The notes: generated from the letters alone by a model not told the origin. A DNA stretch of 64,000 bases from Planctomycetota bacterium (GCA_014381825.1 JACNKX010000149.1:1-64000); one strand, 5' to 3'; counted from the first letter of the stretch, positions 31,301 through 37,947 are shown. Numbers and translations are program-made.

Positions 31301-34300
31301 TCTCGGGCATTATTGGCTCGTCGTTCCAGTTCACGGCCTTTTCGACTGGTGTGCATTACATCGGGCTGAGCGGCGCGTTCAACTTTAACTACAGCCCATT
31401 CATCGAAGGAAGTGGCGCTCAGTTTGCTGGTCAGTTTGGCAGTACGTTCTCAACCGGCGACTATGTGATCAACATCAGCACCGACGAGAGCAGTGGATTT
31501 GGTGTTACGGAGTTCACGGATACCGGCGATCGCAATGTTGTTCGCGAGCAGGGTCAGGTCCTGATCCACTCGAATAGCATTACCAATTCGCTCAACTTTG
31601 GTGTGGCTTCAGCGGCAGGCGCGCGCGACGGTTCGGGCGGAACCCCTCACGTCGGTCCACCTCGCACCACGCGAGAAGTGAATGCCGTAGGATTGACGAC
31701 CGGAGTCGTTATTGCCAACAACGTGATCGCGGGCAACGGACGTGGGGGAATTAGCTTTACTGGAGATGTGAATCCAATCGGTCTACAAACCGCTGCAACT
31801 CCGTTCGGTCGAATCGTTAATAACACGATTGTTGGCGATGGTAGCGGGACGGGTATTCTGGTCGCTGATAATGCGAGCCCGACTCTGTTAAATAACATCG
31901 TCGCTGATCTGGATATAGGCATCTCCGTCGATCCGACATCTGTTTCGACAATCATTGGCGGAACGCTGTATCGCGGCAATGCGACGAATGCGTCAGGTAC
32001 CAGTTTGGGTGCGTCGGCGATCCAGCTGACGGACCCGCTCGATCCTCTGTTTGTCGACGAGTCCACTGGGAATTACTATCTTGCCCCGGGCGCACGCGCC
32101 ATCGACAGCTCGATCGACTCGCTACAAGATCGTCCGGAAATCGTTGCCGTTCGTGCTCCGTTAGGTTATCCCACATCTCCGATCTTGGCACCGGATATGG
32201 ACGCGCTCGGGCAGCGCCGAGTTGATGATCCGTCGGTTTCATCGGGATCGGGACAAGGCTCGAATGTGTTCAAGGATCGTGGTGCTCTCGACCGGGCCGA
32301 CTTTGCCGGTCCGACGGCGACACTCATCTCGCCTCGTGACAACGATGCACTCGGCTTTGACAGCGATGGACGTACGACGTTCGTAAACCTCACGAATCAG
32401 ATCGTTCAGAACTTCTCGATCCAGTTACTCGACGGTATCGAACCGAATGACCCACAAGACGGTACGGGAGCGAGCGACGCGTCGGTTCGAGCTGATCGTG
32501 TTACGGTATTCCGCGATGACGAGAAACTGATCGAAGGCGTAGATTATAAGTTCAGTTATGACGCGACGAATAATATTATTCGTTTGACGCCGCTCGCTGG
32601 CATCTGGGAAATTGACCGCAAATACGACATTGAACTGTCGAACTCACGTGGTTTGCTGATAACCGCACCCAATGGGACGGAAGTCGTTGATGGCGACTCG
32701 TTCGGATTGACGGACGACTTTGGTAATGCCGTGAATTTCGAGTTTGACAGCGGATACGTTTTGGAAGTGCCGCAGACCCTAGCGTTGCAGGTTCCAGCGA
32801 CCGGTGGCATGACGATCAACGATCGAGATACCATCACCGTGACAAACGCGGCAACATCCGTTACGGAAATCTTCGAGTTTGATCTGGATGGATTCACTAC
32901 GGGAAGCAATATTCCGATTTCATTCACTCGATTCGATTCGGCAAACACGTTGGCTAATTCCATCGTGGATGCCATTCAGTTGGCTGACACGGATCTCGAG
33001 CTAAGCCCTGTTAATGTGCTGAACTTTAACGGTCGAGCTGTTCACCTGGGAACGAAGAGTACGCATCTTGTCGACCTTACCAACACGTCTTTGTTAGCAA
33101 CGGGACAATTGGACGGTATCGATGATGGCCAAACATTCAGCATCGACAACGGCGAGCGCCGCGTGATCTTCGAATTTAGCTCGTCAGGCGGTCTTACCGA
33201 TGGTGATCGCGCGATTCCGTTCTCCTTCAGCGAAACGCATGAACAGATTGCCGAGTCAATCGTTTCCGCGATCACGCTGGAAGGCTTGGACCTTAATCCG
33301 AGCTACGTCGCACTTAGTAGCGGTTTGATTAACGTCGGTGGAGAGTTCAAGCATTTGATTGACGTCACCAACAGTACGCTCATCTCGACAGGTACGCCGG
33401 GCGCGACACTAGAGTTTGGTATTCGAGTGCCGACGGTTGCTGGTGAGCTGGATCTCGAAACGATCATGGACAGCGAAGAGTTCACGATCAGCGACGGGAC
33501 GGACTTCTTGACGATCGAGCTAGACAATGATGGCATCGTCGCACCGGATGACCCAGATTCGCATCCGCGTGTTGTCGTCACTTTCAACGATTCAACAACC
33601 ACTGGCCAACTCGTGAACGCCATTGCCATCGCGATCCGAAACGGTGGAGTGGGGCTGTCCCCGAGCAACGCTGGCAACGGTGTTGTTCGTTTGGGAGGCA
33701 CTTTGTTGCACACGTTGGACGTCACCAATAGCAGCTTCACTCAGCTGGGTTCCCCCGGCATCGCCGCTTCGATCGCTGTGCCGTTCAAAGCCGGCAATTC
33801 GTTCACCGCAGGCGTTCCGTCGCGGACACCAATCTTCAGTGCGGATGAGATGGCACAATCAATTGCTGGTGCGGTCGATGTGGCCGGGGCGAGCAATCGT
33901 TTGCGGGATGCGATTGCGACCGTTCAGGGACCGGATATCAACATCGAAGGCATTTCTAATGTAACCGGCTTAGCGACATTCCTGCGATCGGACATCGTTG
34001 ATATTGCAGGAAATCCGCTGAAGCCGAATCGCGAAGACGGTACTACGAGGTTCACAGTAGCCGTTGGCAGCGGTGTTGACTATGGTGATGCTCCTGCTCC
34101 CTATCCGACTCAGTTGGCAGATGATGGGGCTCGTCATGAAGTGGTTGGTGACTTCTTCTTAGGGAGTGGCGTCGACGTCGACTTTGACGGACAGCCGACC
34201 GATTTAGCCGATGGTGATAACAACGATGGCTCGGACGACGAGAACGGTGTCGTATTCAACACCGTATTGACCGGCGGCTTCGGTGGAACGATCACCGTGA

Positions 34301-35118
34301 TGGCGTCGGCGAGTGGCCAGCTTGATGCTTGGATTGACTTTAACCAAGATGGCGACTGGAATGACGCTGGCGAGCAAATCTTTGCTTCGCAATTGTTGAG
34401 TGCCGCAGACACGGTCTTGACCGTGAATGTGCCGGGCAACGCATTGCCGGGTGACACGTTTGCGAGATTCCGCCTCAGTGGATCTGGCAATCTTCGTCCG
34501 AACGGTCCGGCCGCGGACGGTGAAGTGGAAGATTACCAAGTTTCGATTGTTGGGAACCCTTGGCATAATCCAGAGAATCCATTGGACGTGGATCGAAGTA
34601 ATTTCGTCGTTCCATTGGATGCGTTGATTGTCATCAATTATATCAATGCCAATGGCACTGGGCCGCTGCCTGCACTGCCCGGTCTAGACGATCACCGCGT
34701 CGACACGAATGGAGATGGTTCAGCGACCCCGATTGATGTCTTACGGATTGTCAACGCATTGAACGACCCATCGTTCCAGCCAGAAGGTGAGGCGAGCATT
34801 GACGTTCTGCCCATCGCGCAAAGTGACACTTCCGACGACCTTGCCGAGTCGTTCGCAACAGATGTCGTGATCGATCAGCGTATCGAAGTCTATGACCAGC
34901 AAGAAACGCAGCCGCAAGTTCGGCAAGCGATTCGCGAGGCGAAGTTTGTCAGTGCCAGCAACGAAGTGTTTGGAAGTGTTGATGCCTTCGCGGGAGCGGT
35001 TGATGGCCAGAGCGATTCGAGTGATCGTGGGCGTGGCGATGCTGACGAGTTGGATGACTTGACGCCCGATTCGTCTTGGGAATCAGGTGTCGACGACATC
35101 TTTGGCGACTGGGTGTAA
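16315..35118 (+). CDS. Giant LEPR-type surface protein with metalloprotease-like site, repeats, GEVED and dockerins (6267 residues)
   Basis: An ATG with AGGGG at 7 bases begins an Arg-rich N-terminus with the planctomycete LEPR-XLL motif LLEPLEQRQLLA (residues 33-44); there is no classical signal peptide. In order: Ig-like N-terminal domain; three 'VELN...AIN..AS' modules (about 110-650); metzincin-type zinc site HEIGHMLGLGH at 836-846; a PPC domain (about 867-1000); parallel-beta-helix-like stretches from about 1040; a choice-of-anchor L domain (about 1850-2090); a second PPC (about 2150-2310); about 16 'DG.TF.I...FEFD' repeats between about 3300 and 5820; a GEVED domain (about 5922-6080); two dockerin-type repeats (about 6091-6154); and an acidic tail ending GVDDIFGDWV. 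It is probably exported and surface-bound, and may be calcium dependent. Its N-terminal third is repeated in the gene starting at 59033. Whether the protease site is active is untested. Confidence 0.92.
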   Translation: MPNRRPLRSHWKFFNSRKRRAERLDRRISRRSLLEPLEQRQLLAVGPQLAGIQLNDGDLLRDGSVRQISPSELVFSFNDGAAIDPDTLSGIRLTRSGGDGLFSTATATSDFNTAGQVVIDFTAANSGESGNDISISVIKNAVPSSPLVSVLGNNISVELNSTTGTTAAELVDAINNDLDASRLLVANIRRGSGSTNLATPAINYSPIVTGGANAASITHNLNLGTSVEVKLTANQAGPAGAGIEVAIARVDFGGVAPPRVTVTDRLVTVELNSNSASPTTLGEFVGAINGDAAASNLITATLEVGDPNFVIGNRVGALRLPLANISDIPIVAGFVGLGDSPRQVVMRFSEPLPDDLYHVEIIGSGPFALRNVNGGAFRDATDDLVDDGADFGLSFELDLGAQILSVVPQPVLVNSISNVRSQFRDRINVYFNDDDLHPTETFTGLEATDPTVVDPAFYQLIFTNDTVQNTDDVVYFPTLVQYNPASDLAVLVFDEPIDQLGSGPGTFRLRIGTDEVLPLPPLSSAAGFATTSTDFGTQGAESITITASQDFATRVSVEFTKRDFGAAGTPVVSVVGQEISVELNTNAGNESTAQQVVSAINSNAQASQLVTASLAIGTGTTDIATTALATTLTLTGVGSSFETASKLGTLAGQSQSLVVSAAIDPQAFALDFPGDEDEPGHRDLRPELQRHFLTDFNADNLDGITTAFYNFENQIGFDPQGNAILNAITEAQKERTREIYSLYSAEIGINFIETANLGMTVATGDLRAIDSTVKNGPGGTIGLACPNPPIPDGLGTYACFVGNNGLLDGLAIMDLQDFSDPGADAFGGSWFLTAMHEIGHMLGLGHTDELPELTILNGGGSANPLAFPENTVEPIFPGDHDIVHGQNLYRPDSKDIDLFQFQLPENGRLSIETFAERLQDTSRLDTVASLFRQTADGSRELIARNDDYYSNDSYIELDLPAGTYWVGVSASGNDEYDPAIDDSGLGGTTDGPYDLRLNFRPDADRTIVDATGVRLDGDVDGVPGGVYDTWFRATEVSKNIFVDKSAPSAGNGTLGTPFQLISNALASAQSGDVVRILANGGADRNLATPEDNRAYEIGFNRLGAPLADGTTLEVPQGVTVVVDAGAVIKLRRARIGVGSSSVNVDRSAGALQILGTPVLLDAFNQVARDPLGEPIPGSVFLTSIHDSEIGFDTNPDSFPPDAVAGDWGGIVFRNDIDQQDANRFNYERQGIFLNVVSNAALSYGGGTVLINGASQVVTPIHITDSRPTIAFNDISFSADAAMSASPNSFEETNFESPPFQFTPFTSDYDRVGPNLFGNTAIGNSINGLFVRVTTPAGNALQPLTVPARLDDTDLPYVLADQLVIQGTPGGHELEIDTPTVQLVTSTPVAGGSLAAGTYNYRVVFVDADGNEGAPSSPTGSATIDANSNLQSIRLDNLPVATAGFISRRIYRSQPTGNANGAFVLVGEININSTSFTDTGGSLGRQLTGSSFGTLRARLDARLAIDPGVVVKLNGGGIESTLGGDFYAEGVDGREIVFTSIYDDRYGGGGSFDTTSDLDQVVAAPGDWGGLTGGHLTNFSLDNVLVAFGGGIIDIEGSFAGFNPIELQQSTARITHSTFEDNGSGTGGQAGFDRAGRGFNRPGTIFVRGAQPTIVDNDIFGSLGPAINIDVNSLNREAVRDRGRSSFNANADSLIELVDVALDNQGPLVRLNRLSNNSTNGMQVRGGTLTTEGVWDDTDIVHVVVNESINVSEFHTFGGLRLESSATESLVVKLSGSNADFTATGLPLDIDDRIGGALQIIGQPGHPVVLTSLADDTVGAGFQPDGLPQLDTNNDGIADLSAVTPTAADILTVTSTSIDGNALRDALLGPGVTAIGNATLIGGPTSAGFFSGGSTGIGIESGIILSNGNAPFASGPNISDFSTGIASLQPDADLDAAFNVATTDTTYLQFDFSSDSSELFFNYVFASEEYNEFANSAFNDVFGFFLDGQNIALLPGTTTQVSINTVNGGGPIFGLNPQNPQFYVNNDPSNAGLFLNEVGYDGFTVRLTAQVTNLAPGPHTIKLAVSDVVDTALDSGIFLETGSFSNEVISRGGPGDWGSIALEQYSHDRNVESIVEAEPAESAAPGVNGTPQLAQVLGLLAPNEKAGDENLRLGFELQGSLTAPDDIDVYSFSGQPGTEVWLDIDATRNSLDTVVELVDASGTVLARSDNSLDEAIDPGLLVKSASMGATGVNPLRKSSYDPLNPTVPSALEIPDRYSTNPRDAGMRVVLPGQPGVSNIYHVRVRSSSDNLADITAGKTFGNYQLQVRLRELDEVPGSTVRYSDIRFATTGVELFGLPAHSPITGEAGEIETFDQFTGTFTNPNDSLGTAQDVGNVAQSDRGVIGVSGELSEEDDVDFYRLIVEYDRVQPSPPNDHLAAIFDIDYADGLGRPSTVLSVFDSDGVLILRSKGSNVADDRSPPLSGSGITELSAGSVGTDDPYIGPVELPAGPELVPDGLNDASDREVYYVAVSSNTQLPTELQQYLDPNPANPLIRMEPVNSIRRIAEDRISFGFGQTVAEPPEITVLLDPTTSVVPFTLGDVTLFVSQDIGLVANTTSTLHYVDPFTGDVEATAGSFPEPIADIAIRGDGNLFAFATGPDNNRGLFNDGTIGSYTQINTGDATTTNFSDDSITTNVQTVTLALGVERAPLGNNNAGVGIEWDAITYQSDVDVQFGNGFVVGSTGDARDNDPDQVGLAGTDYLENVLFHFDTRNGVVANQAPSSPNRMGTALLNGVGTDKREYGEILTFTRIVPLSADIGDTFVLTIAGESISYTVVGVPIDLGNPFGVVLQGRDQEVVAGLANAWQAKALTSPAFAAFEVLNSGQLNSFIQNSVFGLATELRVRLVDPAFADVEIEWSVIEGSVSPNFIGFNSFATPTVFIEGNGPGGRVTGIDFVGNDMYAVTDRGGLYQVDLFGGFGTFIFTGTSFFSSNNLATYVSSSAIDLMTGDNGQPIEFSGLTAGPENVANGQYADTLFGITDGGELYAFNTRGELQPIFVNDQTSVDTGLFAVNGLAFSNLDRNLWEVTGNRGNNPGHGLNGGPNADYETFDHSQQDLPTGGSSFFFGNDRDSNVGGNQRFLGGPFTRDYNFAGGAHGTVITNPFSLEGYAPADLPVLYFNYFLDTEGTDYDPAPNPDILTRDSFRVFVSDDDGEWTLLATNNVFQDAVLTDEFDFGEGYDPSVFDFDALCQYPSADGEPCVQPLFDNTGGWRQARISLGRFAGSENLRLRFDFSTAGEMDLGPAGIDTVGSVGSELRAVSGAILRDGQNFTLDFSNRLEFDFGYTLDAPNGSQIQDGDSFTISPSSGRTITFEFDNDSGFAHDIAVQNGIDYRDGQTFTVTSGNVTETFEFDSGASLLVPLAGANALSDGQTFEVNGVTFEFDDDGVFAGGNNIVELIVDQGIRIPAVGGGTGGLSDGELFTINDGAGGADISFEFDDDGLVNPGSRAVDTTNIELQVPIAGFGFGGIQDGDTFSVDNGSGNQPTVFEFDKDNSVGIGNRVISVTDSSSQSAVVGAIINALNIANLGLNPASQGGGVIRMGVFRHTVDTSDTATLSDRTIAATANEIADRMVDLILNSGLRLTPTNLGNGPIQPNPDNGLIQLGSTVHVVTTTSAPSLTVQLVRGNQDEISDLMIAAIVNAAVNITPVNLGGGEVFLGATTSVDVTGAPALNISGTPGLNDASANAVVFTPTQSSDVIANSITVAINTVFGINAVTNGSVVALPPGVSFSAGGSAVNPADVISVTFDADTNPEGIARNIEDAIQGAFTPAVSTVDLTIESNDRFATATDTGITGGPTLFRSSGVIGDNPAFPFKAGLDVDFVRMDLATGDEVSITAVSSTFTLQPAIQLFDQQGRLIRTSSAGFNFLTGSATQANIDFTAVTPGTYFVGVSSTGNLDYNPDFAGSADVTLRIPFQGSAIGGLTDGESISISQGLGGTPVVFEFDRNNVVAANAISISLDDIVLQVPAAGVGPGGIQDGDTFTINDNAGSGDVVFEFDTDGIVNTGATSIFVSQGLTPQTIASQIGFAISSNPSVGLSPTFTGTNTVELNTTIHSVDISGTPNLVQLTTPRTQAELLTLLRDAIRTAGLGLAPQLASTTFTFGTFTSTFFTGGLTLDITDQVVDASLAPNVTEVIPTATGGYDLSIDIVESFDVFRIDNRVNLPSAQTIVQSGLPSSFISGRPGVTAGRTAVNVNSGMSSTDVAQVTATAIGQSIAGYTDQIVAVSGADIADGEIFAISDGNTTVNFEFESGYSIQIPDPATDPNALLDGESFTISRPGSSIDFEFDNNGIVSPGNLGLRVNDLIIEIPAGGVTEDLDGDGRLDFFNEDVNFNGILDLGEDIDLDGNLDLGNEDRNFNFVLDGGIEDGDTFTIDRGPGTPTITFEYDTDAVTTFGNEVISVTPVSDETQVSNATVAVLNNAGLGLDARIIGVGGGGNPFSFFFGSSSLLIQLGITDHNVDMTLTPTVSTSTTPRTQDELAELIVDVVGGSGLGILPTYLGNGAIHLGGTASHNLDLSNVATITSTGLPGASDPNAIVIPVFPSSTVSAADVSQLILSAINTARVNRNLSVVAVADGARRVNLLGATVLTDFTQAPSIPVHRSGATVTSYQNIVNVVDHTVTNPGPLGLEEALAGDEFGAFEASGIPPANPYPGALRGLDNAREGVYVDDIIIGFAERGEVVIGATADATFVRNPELFNIELPVEFLPANDIREGSYELEIRRAEEFGRTVGDLGTEIFLQRSFDTNDRITDAVSFVAPAGHEIVEGLTFTLSDGSDTVTFEFDDLAINDGVALTTVRIPYNVRDTESVIARRIRDAINLPISQSILDITAAMADGVVTGAQASPTSPLSSSSVVNLFGNSPLLTFQATSGSRNVTAAEPNDVTISAIDTGIGTSGVSDFTGTGTIGDNANIALSSADVDLFGMELIAGQTITIDVDTQQGTGALSPILLVFDAQFQGFVSGIIGSSFQFTAFSTGVHYIGLSGAFNFNYSPFIEGSGAQFAGQFGSTFSTGDYVINISTDESSGFGVTEFTDTGDRNVVREQGQVLIHSNSITNSLNFGVASAAGARDGSGGTPHVGPPRTTREVNAVGLTTGVVIANNVIAGNGRGGISFTGDVNPIGLQTAATPFGRIVNNTIVGDGSGTGILVADNASPTLLNNIVADLDIGISVDPTSVSTIIGGTLYRGNATNASGTSLGASAIQLTDPLDPLFVDESTGNYYLAPGARAIDSSIDSLQDRPEIVAVRAPLGYPTSPILAPDMDALGQRRVDDPSVSSGSGQGSNVFKDRGALDRADFAGPTATLISPRDNDALGFDSDGRTTFVNLTNQIVQNFSIQLLDGIEPNDPQDGTGASDASVRADRVTVFRDDEKLIEGVDYKFSYDATNNIIRLTPLAGIWEIDRKYDIELSNSRGLLITAPNGTEVVDGDSFGLTDDFGNAVNFEFDSGYVLEVPQTLALQVPATGGMTINDRDTITVTNAATSVTEIFEFDLDGFTTGSNIPISFTRFDSANTLANSIVDAIQLADTDLELSPVNVLNFNGRAVHLGTKSTHLVDLTNTSLLATGQLDGIDDGQTFSIDNGERRVIFEFSSSGGLTDGDRAIPFSFSETHEQIAESIVSAITLEGLDLNPSYVALSSGLINVGGEFKHLIDVTNSTLISTGTPGATLEFGIRVPTVAGELDLETIMDSEEFTISDGTDFLTIELDNDGIVAPDDPDSHPRVVVTFNDSTTTGQLVNAIAIAIRNGGVGLSPSNAGNGVVRLGGTLLHTLDVTNSSFTQLGSPGIAASIAVPFKAGNSFTAGVPSRTPIFSADEMAQSIAGAVDVAGASNRLRDAIATVQGPDINIEGISNVTGLATFLRSDIVDIAGNPLKPNREDGTTRFTVAVGSGVDYGDAPAPYPTQLADDGARHEVVGDFFLGSGVDVDFDGQPTDLADGDNNDGSDDENGVVFNTVLTGGFGGTITVMASASGQLDAWIDFNQDGDWNDAGEQIFASQLLSAADTVLTVNVPGNALPGDTFARFRLSGSGNLRPNGPAADGEVEDYQVSIVGNPWHNPENPLDVDRSNFVVPLDALIVINYINANGTGPLPALPGLDDHRVDTNGDGSATPIDVLRIVNALNDPSFQPEGEASIDVLPIAQSDTSDDLAESFATDVVIDQRIEVYDQQETQPQVRQAIREAKFVSASNEVFGSVDAFAGAVDGQSDSSDRGRGDADELDDLTPDSSWESGVDDIFGDWV
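26212..33770 (+). repeat. About 16 interspersed 'DG-TF-I...FEFD' protein repeats
   Basis: Within the giant gene a unit recurs about 16 times: a start like IQDGDTFTI or LSDGQTFEV, then a Gly/Asn-rich turn, FEFD, an Asp/Gly loop, then either a short link (LQVPAAG...GG) into the next unit or a longer tail with an amphipathic helix (T...IA..IV.AI) and an LG...H.VD beta pair. Units are 30-110 residues and are interrupted by a PPC domain near 27760-28170 and by other modules at about 30260-30660 and 31030-32690. DNA identity between units is low, so the duplications are old. Confidence 0.8.
29368..29517 (+). repeat. Four tandem Asp/Asn-rich 12-13-residue calcium-loop-like repeats
   Basis: Residues 4352-4401 of the giant divide into EDLDGDGRLDFFN, EDVNFNGILDLG, EDIDLDGNLDLGN and EDRNFNFVLDGG. 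Each has the D/N-x-D/N-G-x-L-D spacing of EF-hand or dockerin loops. The block sits between two FEFD repeats where other units have only a few glycine-rich residues. Calcium binding is inferred from the pattern. Confidence 0.7.
34585..34775 (+). other. Dockerin-type repeat pair near the C-terminus of the giant protein
   Basis: Two loop-helix repeats: a degenerate first copy (VDRSNFVVPLDALIVINYIN) and a better second copy (VDTNGDGSATPIDVLRIVNA). Equivalent pairs occur in the next three genes at about 37411-37605, 41710-41930 and 42861-43045, with the shared pattern DVNxDGxVSPxDALxVINxL. In dockerins this loop binds calcium and the pair docks onto cohesins. Confidence 0.78.
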
Positions 35119-35286
35119 CTCGACTGCGGGAACCGTAACGACCCGTACAATCAGCATTTACGTATTCACTTTGCGTAACACTTCTCGCCGTTTCCGGTCA
35201 TTTCGTTGAGGGATTTTCCGAATCGGATTAAGATCCGGTAAGGCCTTCTTCTCTTCACGCTATCGGAACACACAGGTTACGCGACG

Positions 35287-37947
35287 ATGCCGCGACAAAC
35301 CCGATCTATTCGAAAGTCTGCACGTCGCAAGGCGCGAAACCGGTCTCGGATACACTCTAACCGGCTAAACGGCTTCGAGCCTCTTGAAGAGCGAATCACG
35401 CTGTCAGCGACGCCGTTTGGAGCCCAGCCGAACGACACGGCCGAGTTTCTTCTCGGGAGCGTCAACGTTTCTGTTGTACTCTTGGAGTCGAACAGCGTTC
35501 TGAGCGCTGACAACCCGACGGTCGGGACGCCTCAGGAAGAGAATTGGACCCAGCAGAGTATCGATTCAGTTAAGCAGAAGGTTACTGACGGATTGCAATG
35601 GTGGGTTGATACGCTTGCTGGAATCACGGACAAGCATCAGTTGACGTTTAATATCGATTTTACGCACGCCGATTCGCCAGTTTCGACTCGGTTCGAGCCC
35701 ATTACACAACCTTCCACCGATTATCAGTTCTGGGTTTACGACCTTCTTAACACTGAGGTTAACACAACTGGTTCGTTCACAACCGACATAAAGACTTTCA
35801 ACAATGAGGAACGCGAGGCCAACGACACGAACTGGGCCTTTACGATCTTCGTGGTGAATGACGAGAACGACGCTGACCATCGCTTCGCAACTGGTGGGCT
35901 GGATCGAGCATTCGCATTCCCAGGCGGGCTGTTTCTCGTGACGTTGGCGAGCCGCCCGGCAAGCACGATCACTCACGAGACCGGTCACATCTTTTGGGCG
36001 TTAGACGAGTATCAGGGTGGAGGCCTTGGGTATACCGACTCTCGCGGTTACTACGATACGCAAAATACCAATGCTTGGAACAACCCGACGCCAGGCTATG
36101 TTCGTAATCCCAGCATCATGGACCGAGGTTCTTGCGGCGAAGGCGGTGGTCTGTTGTGCGACGCTTACCAGCAGCACACAAGTTCTGATTCGTCGCTCGA
36201 AATGCTTGGCTGGCGCGACTCGGATGGAGACGGGATCTTCGACGTTCTAGATGTTCCGCATACGCTCGAAGGCACAGGTTCCTACGATCCCGTGACCGGG
36301 ACGTATCGGTTCGTTGGCGAGTCTTCCGTTCAGACGCTTCCGAATTTGAATCCGCGTTCTTCTTCACTGCCCACTGAAAGTTTGCAGAACGATATAACGA
36401 TCAACCGAATCAGCCGTGTCGAATATCAGATCGACGAGCAAGGCTGGCAGACCGCAGCAACTCCCGATACGTATGTGGCGACATTAGACGTCAATTTCGC
36501 AGTGCCTTCGACCGCGAATCAAGTTGAGATCCGAACGATCGATGCAGTGACAGGCGTAACCTCGCCGGTCTTTTTAGCAGATCTAACCCGCCCCGCTTCG
36601 GTGCCACAAACTGGTATCACCGGTTTCGTGTTTGGTGACGAAAACAGCGATGGGCAGATCGAATCAGGCGAGGGCGGTCTTGCCGGACGAACTGTGCGCT
36701 TGGTTGATGCGTCGGGCCAGGCACTCAGCCTACAAAAGGGCATCGAGCCCGATGACTACGCGGCGAATGCGGTGATCGGGAACGTGAGTCCTGATGCAAC
36801 GCTGACGGCGATCGGAACAGCGACTTCCGGCGGGACGGTCTACGCCAGATCGGTCGGACAGAGTTCGACTGGAAGCCAAGCCTTCAGCGCGTGTAGTTTC
36901 ACTGGTAGCGGCGGTGCATGCAGCATCTACCAAACGGAGTGGACTTCGCGTACGAGGCAACTGCGTATCGATATTGCTTCACCAGCGAGTACGGTGAGCA
37001 TCGACGCCTTAAGCAACAACAACGACGACTATGGACGCCTTGCGATCTACGACGCGAACAATAACCTCCTCGCTCGTTACACGACGAATGCACTTGCGTC
37101 TGGGCAAATTGAGACCATGACGCTCAGCCGCCCAACGGCTGACATCGCATACGCAATTGCTGGTGGCCATGCCGACACAGGTGTGCGATTAGACAACCTA
37201 CGGTTTGGTCCTCAGGCGAGCACGATGACGGATGAATTCGGTGCCTACTCGCTTCCGTCGTTGGACGTGGGAACCTACATGGTGCAAGTGGAATCTCTGG
37301 CTGGTTCGCAAGCGACATCTCCTACCACCCAGACCGTTGCTCTGTCAGCGAACTCTCCATCGGCGACTGCCGACTTTGGTTTCGTAGCGTTCGTTAGCCC
37401 TTGGCAAAATCAATCAAACCGGTTCGACGTGAACAACGACGGCGTCGTTTCACCGATCGATGCTCTGCAGGTCATCAACGATCTCAACGCCAGAGGCTCG
37501 AGAACTCTGACGGTGTCAGATGCGACACCGCCGTTCATTGACGTCGACGGCGATGGGCACGCTGCACCGATCGATGTACTTCAGGTAATTAACTCGATCG
37601 AAGCGTCACTTTCCGAAGGGGAAGCGATGGGCGGGGGTGAGTCCGCTGTGGTTATCGTCGGTTCGCCCGAAGCAGCCGCTGAGGGTGAGTTTGTTTCGCC
37701 CATCGGCCAAAGCGAGAATAGCGCCGTTGGCCATCGCCCGATTCAGTTGGCGGACATCCACTCCTTGGACGGACCGACGGTCCTCAAGTCCTTCTTTTCG
37801 GAAGCGGTACTCACTGAACTGACCGATATCAGCCGAGAGCCTTCAACGGTCGAGACCGCGAGCCAAGAAGAATTGCTGGCAGGGTCGCCGTTGGACGATG
37901 CGATCGACGCGTTTGCCGACGAAGTCGCGGCAATTTGGGGCACTTAG
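35287..37947 (+). CDS. LEPR-type surface protein with HExxH metallopeptidase domain and dockerins
   Basis: The 886-residue protein has an Arg/Lys-rich N-terminus and the LEPR-like motif GFEPLEERITLSA at residues 29-41. Residues about 55-310 form a zinc-peptidase domain with HETGHIFWALDEY starting at residue 230; HExxH followed by a downstream DEY resembles the M64 (IgA peptidase) type. An SdrD-B-like domain begins at ITGFVFGDENSDGQIESGEGG (about 443) but is interrupted by about 165 residues of beta-rich sequence before its end (MTDEFGAYSLPSL). A dockerin pair follows at about 709-773 (FDVNNDGVVSPIDALQVIND; IDVDGDGHAAPIDVLQVINS), then an acidic tail ending DDAIDAFADEVAAIWGT. It is probably a secreted, surface-tethered protease. 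It lies 168 bp downstream of the giant gene on the same strand. Confidence 0.9.
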   Translation: MPRQTRSIRKSARRKARNRSRIHSNRLNGFEPLEERITLSATPFGAQPNDTAEFLLGSVNVSVVLLESNSVLSADNPTVGTPQEENWTQQSIDSVKQKVTDGLQWWVDTLAGITDKHQLTFNIDFTHADSPVSTRFEPITQPSTDYQFWVYDLLNTEVNTTGSFTTDIKTFNNEEREANDTNWAFTIFVVNDENDADHRFATGGLDRAFAFPGGLFLVTLASRPASTITHETGHIFWALDEYQGGGLGYTDSRGYYDTQNTNAWNNPTPGYVRNPSIMDRGSCGEGGGLLCDAYQQHTSSDSSLEMLGWRDSDGDGIFDVLDVPHTLEGTGSYDPVTGTYRFVGESSVQTLPNLNPRSSSLPTESLQNDITINRISRVEYQIDEQGWQTAATPDTYVATLDVNFAVPSTANQVEIRTIDAVTGVTSPVFLADLTRPASVPQTGITGFVFGDENSDGQIESGEGGLAGRTVRLVDASGQALSLQKGIEPDDYAANAVIGNVSPDATLTAIGTATSGGTVYARSVGQSSTGSQAFSACSFTGSGGACSIYQTEWTSRTRQLRIDIASPASTVSIDALSNNNDDYGRLAIYDANNNLLARYTTNALASGQIETMTLSRPTADIAYAIAGGHADTGVRLDNLRFGPQASTMTDEFGAYSLPSLDVGTYMVQVESLAGSQATSPTTQTVALSANSPSATADFGFVAFVSPWQNQSNRFDVNNDGVVSPIDALQVINDLNARGSRTLTVSDATPPFIDVDGDGHAAPIDVLQVINSIEASLSEGEAMGGGESAVVIVGSPEAAAEGEFVSPIGQSENSAVGHRPIQLADIHSLDGPTVLKSFFSEAVLTELTDISREPSTVETASQEELLAGSPLDDAIDAFADEVAAIWGT

